DNA of 6,751 bases from Thioploca sp. (GTDB lineage: Bacteria; Pseudomonadota; Gammaproteobacteria; Beggiatoales; Beggiatoaceae): contig DRQV01000075.1 of assembly GCA_011371325.1 (NCBI GenBank), forward strand, positions 1 through 6,751, given 5' to 3'. Both the position numbers and the translations under genes were made by a program. Positions 6,141 through 6,751 of the stretch are shown here, in pieces (position 1 is the stretch's first letter; every line of letters begins with the position of its first letter). The notes beneath the pieces were generated by a model that ran no database searches, was not told where the DNA came from, and was given only the letters and a program-made list of their open reading frames with translations.

Positions 6141-6751
6141 TTATCGTTGACATATAGGGCAATAATAAGTAGCTCGTTGGCCAATTTTTTTAGTATGTAT
6201 TATTGTCCCACATTGACTACAAATTTCGCCAGCTTTACCATATACCAATAGTTCTTGTTTAAAATAGCCAGGTTTACCAGAGCTATCAGTAAAATCCCGC
6301 AAGGTTGTACCACCCATTTTTATAGCTACTAGTAATACTTGTTTAATTGCTTTAGTAAGACGTTTATATTCGGCTAAACTTATTTTACCTACCGCACGTT
6401 CTGGATGGATTCTAGCAAAAAATAAGGCTTCATTGGCATATATATTGCCAACTCCAACTACAATATTGCCGTCCATAATAAAATTTTTCACTGCTATTCG
6501 ACGATTTTTAGCACGATCATATAAATATTTACCATTAAAATCTTTCTCTAATGGTTCTGGCCCTAATTTAGCTAACAATTTATGTTCTAATATTGGTGCT
6601 TCAGTCCATAATATACAACCAAATCTACGTGGATCATTATAACGTAAACATAGTCCATTAGTAAAAATAATATCAACATGGTCATGTTTTTTTAATTCAG
6701 TTTTATATGGTAATACTTGCAAATTACCAGACATGCCCAAGTGAATTAAAA
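6141..6751 (-). CDS. mutM: Formamidopyrimidine-DNA glycosylase (Fpg/MutM), partial, N-terminus outside window
   Basis: MutM removes oxidised purines such as 8-oxoguanine from DNA and cuts the strand by beta,delta-elimination. The visible 202 residues run to the window edge. By comparison with E. coli Fpg (269 aa), about 68 N-terminal residues are missing, including the catalytic Pro2 and Glu3 and Lys57, so those cannot be checked. The visible part begins LIHLGMSGNL and contains the void-filling triad (Met of GMSG, first Arg and Phe of DPRRFG), the helix-two-turn-helix region with VGVGNIYANEALF, the GGTTLRDF and GKPGYF motifs, and a C-terminal four-cysteine zinc finger (CSQC...CPIC) with the DNA-binding Arg in QRATYYC. 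The methionine-like start near 6740 is only an internal TTG; the family alignment continues upstream through LIH. It is the first visible gene of the unit continuing into murG 10 nt later. The DPRRFG and zinc-finger wording favour Fpg over endonuclease VIII. Confidence 0.96.
   Translation of the reverse strand, partial: LIHLGMSGNLQVLPYKTELKKHDHVDIIFTNGLCLRYNDPRRFGCILWTEAPILEHKLLAKLGPEPLEKDFNGKYLYDRAKNRRIAVKNFIMDGNIVVGVGNIYANEALFFARIHPERAVGKISLAEYKRLTKAIKQVLLVAIKMGGTTLRDFTDSSGKPGYFKQELLVYGKAGEICSQCGTIIHTKKIGQRATYYCPICQR

Noticed and set aside
6433..6642. 69-codon open frame on the plus strand
   Set aside because: It is antisense to well-conserved mutM motifs and has no independent support.

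Overview
This window is ordinary chromosomal housekeeping DNA from an AT-rich bacterium (by eye about one third G+C, with A/T at most third codon positions). The proteins resemble proteobacterial families, most likely Gammaproteobacteria: a CcmG/DsbE thioredoxin with the WCxTCRxEH signature, an RnfE/RnfA pair, MurG and MutM close to their E. coli counterparts, and a phosphoglucomutase of the roughly 540-residue PGM1-like type. The AT bias and compact spacing would suit a host-associated or streamlined lineage, but the genus cannot be read from the sequence. Gene identities come from remembered family motifs; no database search was run.

Layout. Positions 1-982, minus strand: rnfE followed by rnfA, which runs off the left edge. 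Their stop and start share one base, and they encode two membrane subunits of the Rnf ion-translocating ferredoxin:NAD+ oxidoreductase (Rsx in E. coli). Positions 983-1223: a divergent intergenic region with a candidate promoter for each side and an imperfect inverted repeat between them. Positions 1224-3218, plus strand: gatB (Asp/Glu-tRNA amidotransferase subunit B), then after a 36-nt gap ccmG/dsbE (cytochrome c maturation thioredoxin). Positions 3219-3434: a 216-bp convergent spacer with a hairpin-forming repeat but no clear terminator. Positions 3435-6751, minus strand: a tightly spaced unit transcribed mutM (5' end outside the window), murG, pgm, with gaps of 10 and 26 nt.

How the genes relate. 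The mutM-murG-pgm unit joins DNA repair, the last cytoplasmic step of peptidoglycan precursor synthesis, and glucose-1-phosphate/glucose-6-phosphate interconversion. gatB and ccmG are linked only by position. The noteworthy points concern gene order: rnfE precedes rnfA and starts its own unit, unlike the usual gammaproteobacterial rnfABCDGE. gatB lacks gatC/gatA upstream, ccmG has no ccm neighbour in view, and murG lies outside a division/cell-wall cluster. I found no phage, transposon, CRISPR, toxin-antitoxin, defence or tRNA/rRNA feature, and nothing that supports a previously undescribed system.
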